A DNA stretch of 64,000 nt from an uncultured Poribacteria bacterium. Its GTDB lineage: Bacteria > Poribacteria > WGA-4E > PCPOR2b. The position numbers and the translations under genes were made by a program. Every line of letters starts with the position of its first letter. Position 1 is the stretch's first letter. The DNA lies in assembly GCA_958296125.1 (NCBI GenBank), contig OY282444.1, positions 3,939,623 through 4,003,622 on the forward strand, read 5' to 3'. The notes below the pieces were generated by a model. It did not search any database. It saw only the letters and a list, made by a program, of their open reading frames with translations, and was not told where the DNA came from. Below, piece after piece: positions 27,457 through 36,901 of the stretch.

Positions 27457-28119
27457 TCACTGAAGTTTAAAACTATGTCGATGGATAGGGCAAGGCCCGA
27501 GTTGGGCAATTGCCTGACGATGTAGAAGTGTGCCGTATCCTTTGTGGCGTTGGAAACCGTAGCATGGATAGATTTCATCAAGTTCAATCATCAGGCGATC
27601 TCGAGTGACTTTTGCGATAATCGAAGCAGCGGCAATAGACTGGACGAGGGTATCTCCCTTTGGGATTGCTTTGGCAGGTTGCTCTGGATCCCGATGTACT
27701 CGGGGCAAAGCGATTTCAGGTAGATGTATGCCATCTACAAGCACGTAATCCGGGGAAGGTGTGATTTGTGCAATAGCCTGAGCCATCGCACCCATTGTGG
27801 CTTGGAGAATATTGATCTGATCAATCTCCTTGCTGTCAACGGAACCGACACCCACCGCTACAGCTGTATGGCGGATCACGTCAAACAATTCATCCCGCCG
27901 TTTGGGTGTCAGCTGCTTTGAATCTGTCACGCCTGAAATCTGACAGTTGATAGGGAGAATAACAGCTGCTGCGACAACAGGCCCGGCTAATGCCCCGCGC
28001 CCGGCTTCGTCAATCCCTGCGATACGCTGATAGCCCTGCTGTCGTAGGGTCTGTTCAAACTGTTGTATCTCTGCTGGATAGTCCTGTCTATCTCTTATTG
28101 GTGGTTTACCTCTGCTCAC
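27457..28119 (-). CDS. rnhB: Ribonuclease HII
   Basis: RNase HII removes ribonucleotides from DNA and RNA primers. The catalytic acid motif IDEAGRG is followed by [26 protein letters not shown] and the [20 protein letters not shown] motif. A longer open frame runs upstream across the whole rplS gene, but that part is only the shadow of rplS. The best start is the GTG at 28119, inside the 3' end of rplS, which gives 220 residues. Overlap with rplS is 14 bases, so translation is probably coupled. Confidence 0.93.
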   Translation of the reverse strand: MSRGKPPIRDRQDYPAEIQQFEQTLRQQGYQRIAGIDEAGRGALAGPVVAAAVILPINCQISGVTDSKQLTPKRRDELFDVIRHTAVAVGVGSVDSKEIDQINILQATMGAMAQAIAQITPSPDYVLVDGIHLPEIALPRVHRDPEQPAKAIPKGDTLVQSIAAASIIAKVTRDRLMIELDEIYPCYGFQRHKGYGTLLHRQAIAQLGPCPIHRHSFKLQ

Positions 28120-28447
28120 GGATTCGCGTGGCTCTTCCGGTTCGGTCTCGTAGGTAGTATAGCTTTGCTCGACGGATAGCACCATATCGAATAATTTGAA
28201 CGCTTTCAATATTTGGCGAGTGCGCTGGAAAGGTCCTTTCACTTCCTTCTCCATAGGCAACACGACGGACGGTAAACGTTTCACGCAACCCGCCATTCGA
28301 TCGCCGAATGACCGTTCCTTCATAAGCTTGGATACGTTCTTTTGATCCCTCTCGGATACGGGTGTTGACCCGCACAAGATCGCCAGGCCCAAAATTAGGA
28401 ATATCGGTTTTGGTATATTCACTCTCAACAGATTCGATAAGATTCAT
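28106..28447 (-). CDS. rplS: 50S ribosomal protein L19 (bL19)
   Basis: A 113-residue protein with the L19 pattern: [46 protein letters not shown], and the end [15 protein letters not shown]. Its ribosome site is AAAGGAGG. It lies 140 bases downstream of trmD and overlaps rnhB, in the standard trmD-rplS-rnhB order. Confidence 0.97.
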   Translation of the reverse strand: MNLIESVESEYTKTDIPNFGPGDLVRVNTRIREGSKERIQAYEGTVIRRSNGGLRETFTVRRVAYGEGSERTFPAHSPNIESVQIIRYGAIRRAKLYYLRDRTGRATRIREQR

Positions 28448-28587
28448 GATTTAATCCTCCTTTCATCTGGGTATTCATAGCCTCGACATTGTCCATGGTA
28501 TCAGCAAGAGATGAGGAATACCCTACCTTTACTGCTGGCATGGGGTAGACCGTGGGAACAACCGAGACAAAAGACTCTTTTTACGCT

Positions 28588-29331
28588 TTACGCATGACCT
28601 GTTACATCTGAATTTTTCAGAGCATTCAGGTAGGCAACGTCCTCAGCCGAGAGCTCAATGTGTTTGAGCAAGTCTGGACGGCGTTCAGCGGTCCGCTTGA
28701 GAGACTGTTCATGTTGCCAAAGCGTAATGTTTTCATGGTGCCCGCTCAACAGGATGTCAGGGACTTTCATTCCTTCAAACTCGGCAGGGCGTGTGTAATG
28801 TGGGCAATCTAGTAACCCTTGGCTAAATGAGTCCTCCTGCGCCGATTCGTAGTTCCCCAACGCACGCGGCAAAACTCGACCGATTGCATCAACGAGTACC
28901 AGTGCCGGAATTTCTCCACCACTGAGGACATAATCACCGATGGAAATCTCATCTGTGACCAACTTAGTTCGGACCCGTTCATCAATACCTTTGTAGCGTC
29001 CGCAGATTAAGATAAGGTGCGATTCAAGGGAGAAGGCTTCAGCCAACGATTGACGAAAGGGCGTTCCTTGTGGGGTTAGGTAAATGACCCGCGCAGTTGG
29101 CTTTGGCTGCAGTGCGCTGATTGCGGCGAAAAGCGGCTCCGGTTTCAGAATCATGCCCGCGCCGCCCCCGAACGGATAGTCATCGACCGTTTGATGGCGG
29201 TCTGTCGTAAAATCGCGCAGGTTGTGAACGTTGACTGTTAATATGTCTCTAGCCTGTGCACGCTTCAAGATCCCAGCTTGCAGCACCGGCAGGAGGGCCT
29301 CTGGAAAAATGGTGATGATGTCAATTCTCAT
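28588..29331 (-). CDS. trmD: tRNA (guanine-N1)-methyltransferase TrmD
   Basis: TrmD makes m1G37 in tRNA with S-adenosylmethionine, preventing frameshifts. The 247-residue protein shows the trefoil-knot SPOUT signatures: [42 protein letters not shown], the [11 protein letters not shown] loop, and [11 protein letters not shown]. Its ATG overlaps the stop of ylqD by four bases (ATGA), so the genes are tightly coupled. Confidence 0.97.
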   Translation of the reverse strand: MRIDIITIFPEALLPVLQAGILKRAQARDILTVNVHNLRDFTTDRHQTVDDYPFGGGAGMILKPEPLFAAISALQPKPTARVIYLTPQGTPFRQSLAEAFSLESHLILICGRYKGIDERVRTKLVTDEISIGDYVLSGGEIPALVLVDAIGRVLPRALGNYESAQEDSFSQGLLDCPHYTRPAEFEGMKVPDILLSGHHENITLWQHEQSLKRTAERRPDLLKHIELSAEDVAYLNALKNSDVTGHA

Positions 29332-29735
29332 TCAATGACCTTGACGACAATTCCATCCTTGACGATAATTTCTGCCTGAGACAGTTTGGCACGGATATCA
29401 TCCCCAACCTCAATTTTGACGGGCGCGTCATACGTCCCACTGGTAAAAAGGGTATCGGTCTCCAGCTGCTTGACCTGCGCTAACTTCTGGCTAAGATTGC
29501 TTTTTACCTGTTCCTGTTTTTCGCGTTCTTGGTAGATCTCCTCACGCAACTGATTGACACGATGTGGATCCCGCTTTTGAGTCTCCGCAATCAAACGCCG
29601 ACTTTGGAATTCCTCTTGCTGCAGCCATGTTTCAATCTGGCGAATTGTGTGCTCTAACTCCTTCGTGAGTTGTTCCTTGAAAGTGGGGGTCACTATATTT
29701 TTCAAAATAACAGGTCTTTTGACAATAACAGCCAT
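29328..29735 (-). CDS. ylqD: YlqD family protein
   Basis: YlqD-type proteins are poorly characterised and sit in the rpsP-khpA-ylqD-rimM-trmD operons of Firmicutes and Cyanobacteria. The N-terminal [15 protein letters not shown] segment, a long charged coiled-coil region (about 20-90) and a final beta-rich domain with [10 protein letters not shown] are as in the family. Start at the internal ATG at 29735 gives 135 residues; the ATG at 29750 adds five unsupported residues. The gene sits where rimM is usually found. Confidence 0.8.
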   Translation of the reverse strand: MAVIVKRPVILKNIVTPTFKEQLTKELEHTIRQIETWLQQEEFQSRRLIAETQKRDPHRVNQLREEIYQEREKQEQVKSNLSQKLAQVKQLETDTLFTSGTYDAPVKIEVGDDIRAKLSQAEIIVKDGIVVKVIE

Positions 29736-29782
29736 ATCACTTCCACTCATTTATCATGGTGAGTCGGTAGGATTGCGAATAG

Positions 29783-30034
29783 TTACTCTACCGCCTGACG
29801 GTGTTCGACAATCTCAAGTATTGCCTTTTTACGTGCTTTGACTCCCGCAGCAAGCAGCAGAGATCGCATTGCCTTGGCTGTGCGCCCCTGCTTCCCAATG
29901 ACTTTTCCTAAATCTTCAGGGACAACGCTCAGTTCGAGAATGGTTACAGTGTTCCCTTCAACTTCGTTGACACTGACCTGATCTGGGTAATCAACGAGAG
30001 ATTTTGCGAGATATTCAATCAAATCTTTGAGCAT
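29783..30034 (-). CDS. khpA: KH-domain RNA-binding protein KhpA
   Basis: A small 83-residue RNA-binding protein with one KH domain. The diagnostic GKVIGKQGRTAKAMR motif (GxxG loop) is central. In other bacteria KhpA pairs with KhpB. The gene lies between rpsP and ylqD, as in Bacillus (ylqC). Confidence 0.93.
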   Translation of the reverse strand: MLKDLIEYLAKSLVDYPDQVSVNEVEGNTVTILELSVVPEDLGKVIGKQGRTAKAMRSLLLAAGVKARKKAILEIVEHRQAVE

Positions 30035-30062
30035 GAGATTCCCCTAAACACGCGGTTTTGCT

Positions 30063-30440
30063 CTATGTTGCCGCTTCTGTTGATTCCTCAGTGGAGGCGG
30101 GTGCTTCTGCTGCTGCGTCGGCATCTTCTTCTGAAGCAGGTGTTGGCTCCGTCTCTGGAGTTGGGATGGGCTGCCCCCGTTTTTCGCTTATGAATTGCTC
30201 CCAAATACCAGCTTTTGACATGAGATTCTTGGCTGTGTCAGAAGGTTGTGCACCAGTTCTCAACCATTTTAATGCCTTTTCCGCGTCAATTACGATATGT
30301 GCCGGATCGGTCATCGGATCATAATGCCCGATCCGTTCAATAAAACGTCCATCTCTTTGGCTTCGAGAGTCAACGGCGACCAACCGATAAAAAGGACGTC
30401 TTTTCTTTCCATGCCGCTGAAGTCTAATTCGTACTGCCAA
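30063..30440 (-). CDS. rpsP: 30S ribosomal protein S16 (bS16) with acidic C-terminal extension
   Basis: The first 80 or so residues are canonical S16: [34 protein letters not shown] and the [15 protein letters not shown] segment. A further 40-45 residues rich in Glu, Ala, Thr and Pro ([21 protein letters not shown]) follow, so the protein has 125 residues compared with about 80-90 usually. The tail is likely disordered and lies outside the fold. It is preceded by an AGGAGGT ribosome site. Confidence 0.95.
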   Translation of the reverse strand: MAVRIRLQRHGKKRRPFYRLVAVDSRSQRDGRFIERIGHYDPMTDPAHIVIDAEKALKWLRTGAQPSDTAKNLMSKAGIWEQFISEKRGQPIPTPETEPTPASEEDADAAAEAPASTEESTEAAT

Positions 30441-30591
30441 ATGCTACCTCCTATTTCGTGAAAACTTTTTCTATCACTATATCCACCTGGTTGAAAAATG
30501 TGCCTCACCGCATCGCACATGAAGCATAAAACCTCAAATGTGATTGTAGCAAATGATAGTGATAATAGATAAGATAAACCGTGCTCCAAAC

Positions 30592-31980
30592 TTAGCGTGA
30601 TTTACGTCTTTTCCTTTTCTTACGTTTCTTTGGTTTCCTTTTAATTGCAACGGATCCACCACCTCCAAGTTGAGGCACGTCCATCGTTGAGTGTTGCTTC
30701 ATCATGCGGTTCATAAGTTTGAGTTGATCGACCAATTGATTGACTTGGCGAACCGTTGTGCCACTGCCCTTGGCAATGCGCAGCCGACGGCTGCTATCAA
30801 GGATCCGCGAATTCCGACGTTCCATCGGTGTCATCGACTGAATCATCGCTTTGGTGTACTTCAACTGTGATTCGTCAACCTGCATGTTGTTGATCGGGAG
30901 TTTATTGGCACCGGGAATCATCTCAATGAGTTGGTCCAAGGGGCCCATATTCTTAATCTGTTCAAGCTGCATCAGCAGATCATTGAAATCCAAACCCTCC
31001 TGATCAAGCAGCTTACGCTCTAATTCTTCGGCTTGATCTTGGCTAAAAACAGATTCAGCCCTTTCGAGTAAGGTCGTAAAGTCCCCTTCCCCGAGTATCC
31101 GAGAAGCCATCCGGTCTGGATGAAACTCCTCCAATGTCGTTGCCTCGATCTGTTCGCCAACGCCAACAAATTTAATCGGTTTCTGCGTTACGGCACGAAT
31201 GGACAGTGCTGCGCCGCCGCGCGCATCGCCATCCAGCTTGGTCAGGATGACACCATCAATGTCCAAGTTGTCGTTAAAATGTTGGGCAACATTGACCGCA
31301 TCTTGGCCCGTCATCGCATCAACGACAAGCAAAATTTCGGTTGGATTGACAGCAGACTGAATCTCCCGCAGTTCATCCATCAGCTCTTCGTTGATATGTA
31401 GCCGACCTGCGGTGTCAATGATAACGAAATTATTCCCACGATTCAGTGCCTGCTTGACGGCGGCTTGAATAATGGTCGCAGGCGGAAACTCGGTTCCCAT
31501 CGAAAACACGGGGACATCGATCTGTTCTCCAAGTAGTTGGAGCTGTTTAATCGCTGCCGGGCGATAAATATCTGCTGCGACCAAAAGGGGATTTCGGCCC
31601 TCTGATTTGAATCTGAGTGCTAGTTTGGCTGAAGCTGTCGTTTTCCCACCGCCCTGTAGACCGACCATCATAATGATCGTTGGCCCACTTGGTGCTATGG
31701 TGATTGGTGCGGCTTCCTCCCCCATCAGTTTTGTAAGTTCATCGCCAATAATCTTCGCAATCTGAAGATCTGAGGTAAAGCTGCCAAGCATCTCCTGACC
31801 GATAGATCTCGCCCTGACACCGTTGATAAATTCGCGGACGGTTTTGTAATCCACATCCGCCTCAAGTAATGCGAGACGAACCTCTCGTAGTGCATCAGAT
31901 ATGTTTTTCTCGGTCAATTTGCCCTGACCGCGTAGCGTTTTGAGAACGCCTTGCAATTTGCCAGTCAAACTTTCAAACAT
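30592..31980 (-). CDS. ffh: Signal recognition particle protein Ffh
   Basis: Ffh binds signal peptides and 4.5S RNA and, with FtsY, targets membrane proteins. The N domain (residues 1-90) is followed by the G domain with GLQGGGKTTASAKLA, VAADIYRPAAI, DTAGRL, TKLDGDARGG and EQIEAT, and then a Met-containing M domain (MQLEQIKNMG, MIPGANKL). The last 15 residues are a strongly basic tail of Lys/Arg. It is the first gene of the operon; 150 bases separate it from rpsP. Confidence 0.97.
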   Translation of the reverse strand: MFESLTGKLQGVLKTLRGQGKLTEKNISDALREVRLALLEADVDYKTVREFINGVRARSIGQEMLGSFTSDLQIAKIIGDELTKLMGEEAAPITIAPSGPTIIMMVGLQGGGKTTASAKLALRFKSEGRNPLLVAADIYRPAAIKQLQLLGEQIDVPVFSMGTEFPPATIIQAAVKQALNRGNNFVIIDTAGRLHINEELMDELREIQSAVNPTEILLVVDAMTGQDAVNVAQHFNDNLDIDGVILTKLDGDARGGAALSIRAVTQKPIKFVGVGEQIEATTLEEFHPDRMASRILGEGDFTTLLERAESVFSQDQAEELERKLLDQEGLDFNDLLMQLEQIKNMGPLDQLIEMIPGANKLPINNMQVDESQLKYTKAMIQSMTPMERRNSRILDSSRRLRIAKGSGTTVRQVNQLVDQLKLMNRMMKQHSTMDVPQLGGGGSVAIKRKPKKRKKRKRRKSR

Positions 31981-32131
31981 GACTTTTCCTTTGCGTGAGA
32001 CCTAATGCGTAAAGCCTAAATGAACTCATAGGTGCATTCCTAACTCCCATTTGCATGAAAACAGGTTTGCAAATCAGTTAAGATACACCATCCACCTCTA
32101 GATTGTCAACAGAAAAATGACGTGAAAGTGC

Positions 32132-32160
32132 TTGACAGCCATGCTAGCGGTTGCTATAAT
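32132..32160 (+). promoter_or_regulatory. Consensus sigma-70 promoter
   Basis: TTGACA (32132-32137) and TATAAT (32155-32160) are both perfect matches to the consensus with the optimal 17-base spacer. It sits 48 bases upstream of the GTG start of the LysM/TPR gene, so transcription should begin near 32167. Confidence 0.85.
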
Positions 32161-32207
32161 CTAGCAGATGTTACAGATGGACAACGCTTTGACTTGGAGG
32201 GATCCCT

Positions 32208-33374
32208 GTGAAAAAGGACAAAGTGAGCAACCACAAGCGAAATGAGATTGGCGTGTTGCCCTTCCCCCCATTGCCGATACATCCTGTTCCACAACCCCGA
32301 TCAACAAACCGAGTGCCCCTGATAATAGGGATGATTGTGGGCATCAGCCTGATCGCACTCCTAATCTATGCCGTCCCTTGGAGCTCAGTGTCACAAACAT
32401 TAACGGGTTCTTTCGATTTATTGTCTGCCCAGGTGAAACAGTCTCAAAAGGCGAGTGCTCCGCCAGAGGTTTCAGCACCTACGATATTGACGGACGAAAC
32501 TGCACCAGCTCCAGAAGTCTCAGCACCGGAAACATCAGCAGTTGAAATTACTCCAACTCCAGAAGTTTCAACACCGGTGACATCGGCGATCGAAACCGTG
32601 CTGGCACCCCCGATTCCTGATCCGGATCCGCGGCTGCTTGTTGGGCGATATCCGGTGAGGCGGTACACTGATATTCGGCATAAGATCTCCCCTGGCGATG
32701 GAGTCTATCAGCTCACTCGGGAGTATGGCAACCAGATTTTTCCCAAAAAATATCGAAATTGGCAGGAATTGGCGCGGTATAACAACATACGCTCCCGCCA
32801 ATACAAATTGAAACAGGGCGAGGAATTTCTCATCCCAACATTGGTGCACACCGTTCTGCCCAAGACCGGCTATGAAACCGAGCTGCAACAGATCCAATCT
32901 GAACTCGCACAGCAGTCCAACAACCCAGAGCTGCTGAATCAGAGGGCGATTATCCATTTCAAACGCAACGAATTAAATCTGGCGCATTCAACGCTGCAAC
33001 GGGGGGTCAGGTCGTCACCAAACGACGGCATCTTACACAACAATCTCGGTTTTATCTACCTGATTTTTGAAGAGGACGAGCACGCCCAAAGTGAACTTGA
33101 GCTTGCGATAACACATTCCGAGAAACCTGCAATTCCACACTGCAATCTGGGCACGTTATACATGACGATGAACAAACTTGATCTGGCTATTAAGGCTTTT
33201 GAAAGTGCCTTGGAAGCGGATGCGAACTTGCTTGATGCAAAGTATAACCTTGCCCTTGCACATGAAAAGATTGGGAATGTGGATGTGGCGCACGAGTATC
33301 TTCGTGAGCTCACCGAGCTTTTGCCCGATGATGTTGAGGTGACATCGGCACTTGAACGCTTGACCTCGCCCTAA
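32208..33374 (+). CDS. Membrane-anchored LysM-like and TPR protein
   Basis: A 388-residue protein starting at GTG after GGAGGGA. A single transmembrane helix (about 37-57, VPLIIGMIVGISLIALLIYAV) follows a short cytoplasmic N-terminus. A Pro/Ala/Ser/Glu linker with near-repeats (APEVSAPETSA, PEVSTPVTSA) spans about 80-140. A LysM-like domain with YRNWQELARYNN and LKQGEEFLIP follows, then three to four TPRs (ILHNNLGFIYLIFEED, AIPHCNLGTLYMTMNKLD, NLLDAKYNLALAHEKIGNVD). It probably binds peptidoglycan in the periplasm and organises partners. Its promoter is the strongest in the window. Confidence 0.8.
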   Translation: MKKDKVSNHKRNEIGVLPFPPLPIHPVPQPRSTNRVPLIIGMIVGISLIALLIYAVPWSSVSQTLTGSFDLLSAQVKQSQKASAPPEVSAPTILTDETAPAPEVSAPETSAVEITPTPEVSTPVTSAIETVLAPPIPDPDPRLLVGRYPVRRYTDIRHKISPGDGVYQLTREYGNQIFPKKYRNWQELARYNNIRSRQYKLKQGEEFLIPTLVHTVLPKTGYETELQQIQSELAQQSNNPELLNQRAIIHFKRNELNLAHSTLQRGVRSSPNDGILHNNLGFIYLIFEEDEHAQSELELAITHSEKPAIPHCNLGTLYMTMNKLDLAIKAFESALEADANLLDAKYNLALAHEKIGNVDVAHEYLRELTELLPDDVEVTSALERLTSP

Positions 33375-33429
33375 GTAATGGGTGAATAAATAGCTCACCT
33401 TATGAAACAGATTGATGATGGAGAGAGCC

Positions 33430-34449
33430 ATGAATCGCAGAAAATTCATTCAGATTGCCGCAGTGAGTGTAGGTGGCACAATGCTGCCGCTCCGCTCTTT
33501 TTATGCTGAGAACGACATTCCTAAAGAGATGCTGAAGCCTGCGTCGATGATTACACCAAATGGCGAGTTCTATGTCCTTCAAATTGGAGAGGTGCCGGTT
33601 CTCAAGGCTGAACACTGGCCGCTGGCGATAAGGGGTTTGGTTGAAAGACCAATCGTGTTGAATTACAAGGATATAACGGGCATGGAGTCCGTGACGACGA
33701 TGCGGACGCTCAAGTGCATCGGCGATCCAATCGGTGCAGAGCAGATGAGCAATGCGATGTGGACCGGTGTCCCGCTACGAAATATTCTTGACAAGACAGG
33801 AATCAAGGCGGAAGCAAAGGTGGTTGTATTCAACTGTGCTGACGGTTATCATACGGCGGTCCCGATAGATCGTGCCCTTCGCGAGGAAGTGCTCTTGGTG
33901 TATAAAATGAACGGCGAACCTCTCCCACGCGAGCACGGCTTCCCGGTCCGTCTGCTCAACCCCGGTCACTACGGCACGAAGAATCCAAAATGGATCGTGA
34001 AAATCACGTTGGCGGAATCGCATGAGGGATATTGGGAAAAAGAAGGTTGGGACCCTGTTGCGCGTGTCAAACTGGCGGCGGTCATCGGCACACCCAGCAA
34101 TGACGAGACGATCCAAGCCGGTGCGACATATACGATTAGCGGTGCCGCCTTTGATAGCGGAAACCATGAAGGGATTGCGCGGGTTGAAGTGAGCATTGAT
34201 GACGGTATCACCACCAGCGTTGATGATGTCAATACTTGGGAGGCAACGGAGATTTGGGGGAGCGATTCACCGTTGGCGTGGTATCTCTGGAAATATAGGT
34301 GGCAGGTGCCTGACAATCCGGGGGAGGTAGAGATTTCTGCTAGGGCCATCGCCAATGATGGGCTGATGCAAAAGGAGACCGGCTTTGATGCGGATCCCGC
34401 CGGTGCGATCGGTTATCACTTTGTTCGTGCGGAAATTGTGAAGGGATAA
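33430..34449 (+). CDS. Sulfite-oxidase-like molybdopterin-dependent oxidoreductase, Tat-exported
   Basis: A 339-residue enzyme of the sulfite oxidase/YedY family. The N-terminus has a Tat signal (NRRKFIQIAAVSVGG). The molybdenum-ligating cysteine is Cys96 in LKCIGDP, followed by GVPLRNILDKTG and ADGYHTAVPIDRA, the HGFPVRLLNPGHYGTKNPKWI segment, and a C-terminal dimerisation-type domain (IGTPSNDETI to YHFVRAEI). A start at the ATG at 33430, four bases after GGAGAG, removes three unsupported residues. The moaDE pair would supply its cofactor. Physiological substrate is unknown. Confidence 0.88.
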   Translation: MNRRKFIQIAAVSVGGTMLPLRSFYAENDIPKEMLKPASMITPNGEFYVLQIGEVPVLKAEHWPLAIRGLVERPIVLNYKDITGMESVTTMRTLKCIGDPIGAEQMSNAMWTGVPLRNILDKTGIKAEAKVVVFNCADGYHTAVPIDRALREEVLLVYKMNGEPLPREHGFPVRLLNPGHYGTKNPKWIVKITLAESHEGYWEKEGWDPVARVKLAAVIGTPSNDETIQAGATYTISGAAFDSGNHEGIARVEVSIDDGITTSVDDVNTWEATEIWGSDSPLAWYLWKYRWQVPDNPGEVEISARAIANDGLMQKETGFDADPAGAIGYHFVRAEIVKG

Positions 34450-34576
34450 TTCCCCATTTTCCCCATACTTTCTCGGTTTTTCTGTTGATTTTGGGCTTAA
34501 CACTATGATAGAGTGTCAATCTGTTATGACGTTTTGAGACTCCGTACCCCAAACAAAGATCAAAAGGAGAAAGCAA

Positions 34577-34918
34577 ATGGCAAAGAAAATTGTTCTACTC
34601 AGTTTTTGTATAGCGCTCGGCTGCATTGTTGCCGCATTAATGTGGTCAACACCAGCCAATGCACAGGAAACGAGCGAAAGCGCAGCAGCAAGCGAGCCGT
34701 TCATTGATCTCAGACATCTCGCGCTGCTGATCATCGAAAGTGTTATTTTCAGTATCGTCGGGATGGTTGTTTTGATGGTCGGCTATAAGATTTTCGACTT
34801 GGTCACCCCCTTTGACTTGGATCATCAGATTGCTGAAGATAACAATACGGCGGCGGGGATTGCCGTTGCCGGTATGCTCATTGCATTGGGACTCATTGTT
34901 GCTTCGGCGGTCGGTTAA
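34577..34918 (+). CDS. DUF350 family membrane protein
   Basis: A 113-residue protein with an N-terminal signal-like helix ending in A-N-A-Q, then a helix (about 46-72) and the DUF350 signature F-D-L-V-T-P-F-D-L followed by acidic-Asn residues and a C-terminal helix AAGIAVAGMLIALGLIVASAV. It has AAAGGAG before the start. The function of this family is unknown; it often accompanies membrane stress or transport genes. It lies 127 bases after the molybdoenzyme and could share a transcript. Confidence 0.8.
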   Translation: MAKKIVLLSFCIALGCIVAALMWSTPANAQETSESAAASEPFIDLRHLALLIIESVIFSIVGMVVLMVGYKIFDLVTPFDLDHQIAEDNNTAAGIAVAGMLIALGLIVASAVG

Positions 34919-35010
34919 GCTATCTGTGAGATGATCATTACGGAGGTGGGACCGGTAGATGTCCTAGTTCTCCCCTCATTACCTAAAATCCTTTAGCATT
35001 TTTTCTGAAT

Positions 35011-35070
35011 TTAACGCAGGGAACATAGAGAAGCATAGATGAGGTTTTTCTCCGTGCTCTCTGCGGTTAA
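35011..35070. repeat. Imperfect palindrome, dispersed-repeat-like
   Basis: TTAACGCAGGGAACATAGAG at 35011-35030 is inverted in CTCCGTGCTCTCTGCGGTTAA at 35050-35070 with about 15 matching positions and one gap, around a 20-base centre. It resembles the 'ACGCAGAG...CTCTGCG' intergenic repeats common in planctomycete-type genomes. The remaining gap to the next gene holds nothing else. Confidence 0.4.
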
Positions 35071-35169
35071 TTTCTATCGCAATAAGTGGTTTTGGACTTG
35101 AAAATTCTTTGAAAAAAAGTGTGATAATCTCCCTCTAAAACCGTGTTCTTGCAAATAGGAGGAATATAC

Positions 35170-35682
35170 TTGAACTTACTCTTTGATGAATCGCAAATCT
35201 CTTATTACGCAGCTCGATACAATGCCATCAATCCCGGCTATGATACTCCCATAGAAAATCTTGTAACTGAAGTGAAAGGAAGAGGGTATCTAAACAAATC
35301 TGATTTGATAGACCTATCAAAGTGGATGCGAACTGGACGAAATATGCACCGTATTGAAAAAAACAGTAATGACTCTGTTGAGGAAAAGACACGCTCTGCT
35401 TTGATGTCTACAACTGAACGCGATAGCATTGGTCATTTACGTTGTCTATCAGGTATTGGGTGGGCAACAGGTTCTGCAATCTTACATTGGTTTCATAAAG
35501 ACCCTTATCCTTTTTGGAATGAGCCTGCGCTGGATGCTGTCCAGTTTGCAAGAAGCCACTATAGTAACGCCCTTGAACGTTGGGAAGCCTATGTGTTATT
35601 TTGTAGAGGTATAGCAGAGAGAAACAACGTGGATATGCGAACCTTGGACCGTGCACTTTGGCAATTCTCAAATGACCATTAA
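35170..35682 (+). CDS. Hypothetical protein with helix-hairpin-helix-like motif
   Basis: A TTG at 35170, six bases after a perfect AGGAGGA, gives 170 residues starting NLLFDESQISYYAAR; an upstream GTG in frame (35143) lies before the ribosome site and is rejected. The central LSGIGWATGSAILHWFHKDPYPFWN segment reads as a helix-hairpin-helix DNA-binding motif followed by aromatic residues. No other domain is recognised. It is AT-rich compared with neighbours and stands alone, as a transferred gene would. It shares a TTAA with the convergent next gene's stop. Confidence 0.6.
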   Translation: MNLLFDESQISYYAARYNAINPGYDTPIENLVTEVKGRGYLNKSDLIDLSKWMRTGRNMHRIEKNSNDSVEEKTRSALMSTTERDSIGHLRCLSGIGWATGSAILHWFHKDPYPFWNEPALDAVQFARSHYSNALERWEAYVLFCRGIAERNNVDMRTLDRALWQFSNDH

Positions 35683-36866
35683 TCCCAATACGGCTCGCCC
35701 TCGATTAGGTTCTCGCGCAACACCTCTGGAATCAATGTAATTCCTAGCCCAGGCCCATTTGGCACAACCAATTTTCCGTCAGCGACCTGAACTTTTTCTT
35801 CAGCCATTTCATCGATAAGCGCGTTTTGACTGATCCGCGTCTCCGTTATAACGAAGTTCCTGACCGATGCGCCGAAATGCGCTGTCGCCATGTTCTGGAC
35901 TAGACTTCCGACGTTATGCGTTGCAATGGGGATGTAGAACATCTCTGCAAGGTCGGCAATTTTCCGACAACCTGTCAGTCCGCCTGCGAAAACAAGGTCT
36001 GGATGGAGGGCATCTAATGCCTCGTTCATCAGAAACGGTAGAAACTCACGGGGTAGCTCTAGCTTCTCTCCGGTGATAATCCTGACCGGGGAAGCCTGCT
36101 TCAGTGCTTTCCAAGAACCTGAGTACCACACCGGCAGCGCATCCTCTACCCAAAGCGGGTTACTGGATGCGACTGCCCGCGTTAGCCCAATCGCAGTGGC
36201 CAGATCCCATTCGTTGTGGCAATGGACGATGAAATCGGTTTCGTCCCCCAACGCCTCCCGACAGTTCTCATACCCCCGACGAATGAGGTCCAACTCGGTT
36301 GCCCGGAGTGTTTGAGACATTTGGGCGGGGGTGTATCTGCCTTTGGGTAATCCATTTCCCATCAAGCGTTCAAACCCAAATTTTAAGGTACTCCAGTCTT
36401 GCGGTGCTTCCTTCATCCGTTGTGACCAGTCTCGACACGAAATGAGATCAAACCAATCGTCAGGGCCGGGGGTATTGATGTAGAGTGGGATCTCGTCTCT
36501 AAACCTTCCGGAGAGCAACGTTGAGATCGGCCGATTCAAGAGCTTACCTACCAGATCCCAGAGCGCGATATCCACGCCGCTGACCGTCGGGATGTTCGAT
36601 CTGTAAGGATGTTGTAGGTTCACCATGCGGGTGTACAACTTATCGATTTCAAACACATCCTGACCGATGAGCGTCGCTCGTAGATGTTGCAGATGCGCTC
36701 TCACCATCGGTCCAGAAGCTCCAGCCTCGCCGATGCCGTAAACGCCGGCATCCGTTTCAACCTTTACGAGGGATTGACCTACTTGGTCTTTCAGCTGCAT
36801 GGCTTTCACATCCGTGATCCGCACACGATTTTTCTCGGATTCCGAAAGTGCTTCTAAGGTTGTCAT
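35679..36866 (-). CDS. Mandelate racemase/muconate lactonizing enzyme family protein (1)
   Basis: Enolase-superfamily enzyme of 395 residues. The N-terminal capping domain has GIGEAGASGP; the barrel contains acidic ligands in WVEDAL (Glu) and ITGEKLE (Glu), ALHPDLVFAGG and IATHNVGS with the general-base histidine. At the first metal-ligand position, where the family has Asp in D-x-H, this protein reads H-C-H, an unusual replacement. Proteins in this family usually dehydrate sugar acids. AAAGGAG precedes the ATG. It follows its paralogue by 35 bases, so one operon is likely. Confidence 0.9.
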   Translation of the reverse strand: MTTLEALSESEKNRVRITDVKAMQLKDQVGQSLVKVETDAGVYGIGEAGASGPMVRAHLQHLRATLIGQDVFEIDKLYTRMVNLQHPYRSNIPTVSGVDIALWDLVGKLLNRPISTLLSGRFRDEIPLYINTPGPDDWFDLISCRDWSQRMKEAPQDWSTLKFGFERLMGNGLPKGRYTPAQMSQTLRATELDLIRRGYENCREALGDETDFIVHCHNEWDLATAIGLTRAVASSNPLWVEDALPVWYSGSWKALKQASPVRIITGEKLELPREFLPFLMNEALDALHPDLVFAGGLTGCRKIADLAEMFYIPIATHNVGSLVQNMATAHFGASVRNFVITETRISQNALIDEMAEEKVQVADGKLVVPNGPGLGITLIPEVLRENLIEGEPYWD

Positions 36867-36901
36867 AAAAACTCCTTTACCTTCTTCCGCGGACAGGTAT
36901 A

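Noticed and set aside
28120-28428. N-terminal extension of RNase HII from an ATG at 28428
   Set aside because: The extension lies in an alternative frame across nearly all of rplS and is not RNase HII-like; the GTG at 28119 gives the family size.
30472-30564. Inverted repeat TATCACTAT/ATAGTGATA between rpsP and ffh, considered as an RNA gene or terminator
   Set aside because: Low-complexity AT arms 75 bases apart with no further structure or T-run; not supportable as SRP RNA or terminator.
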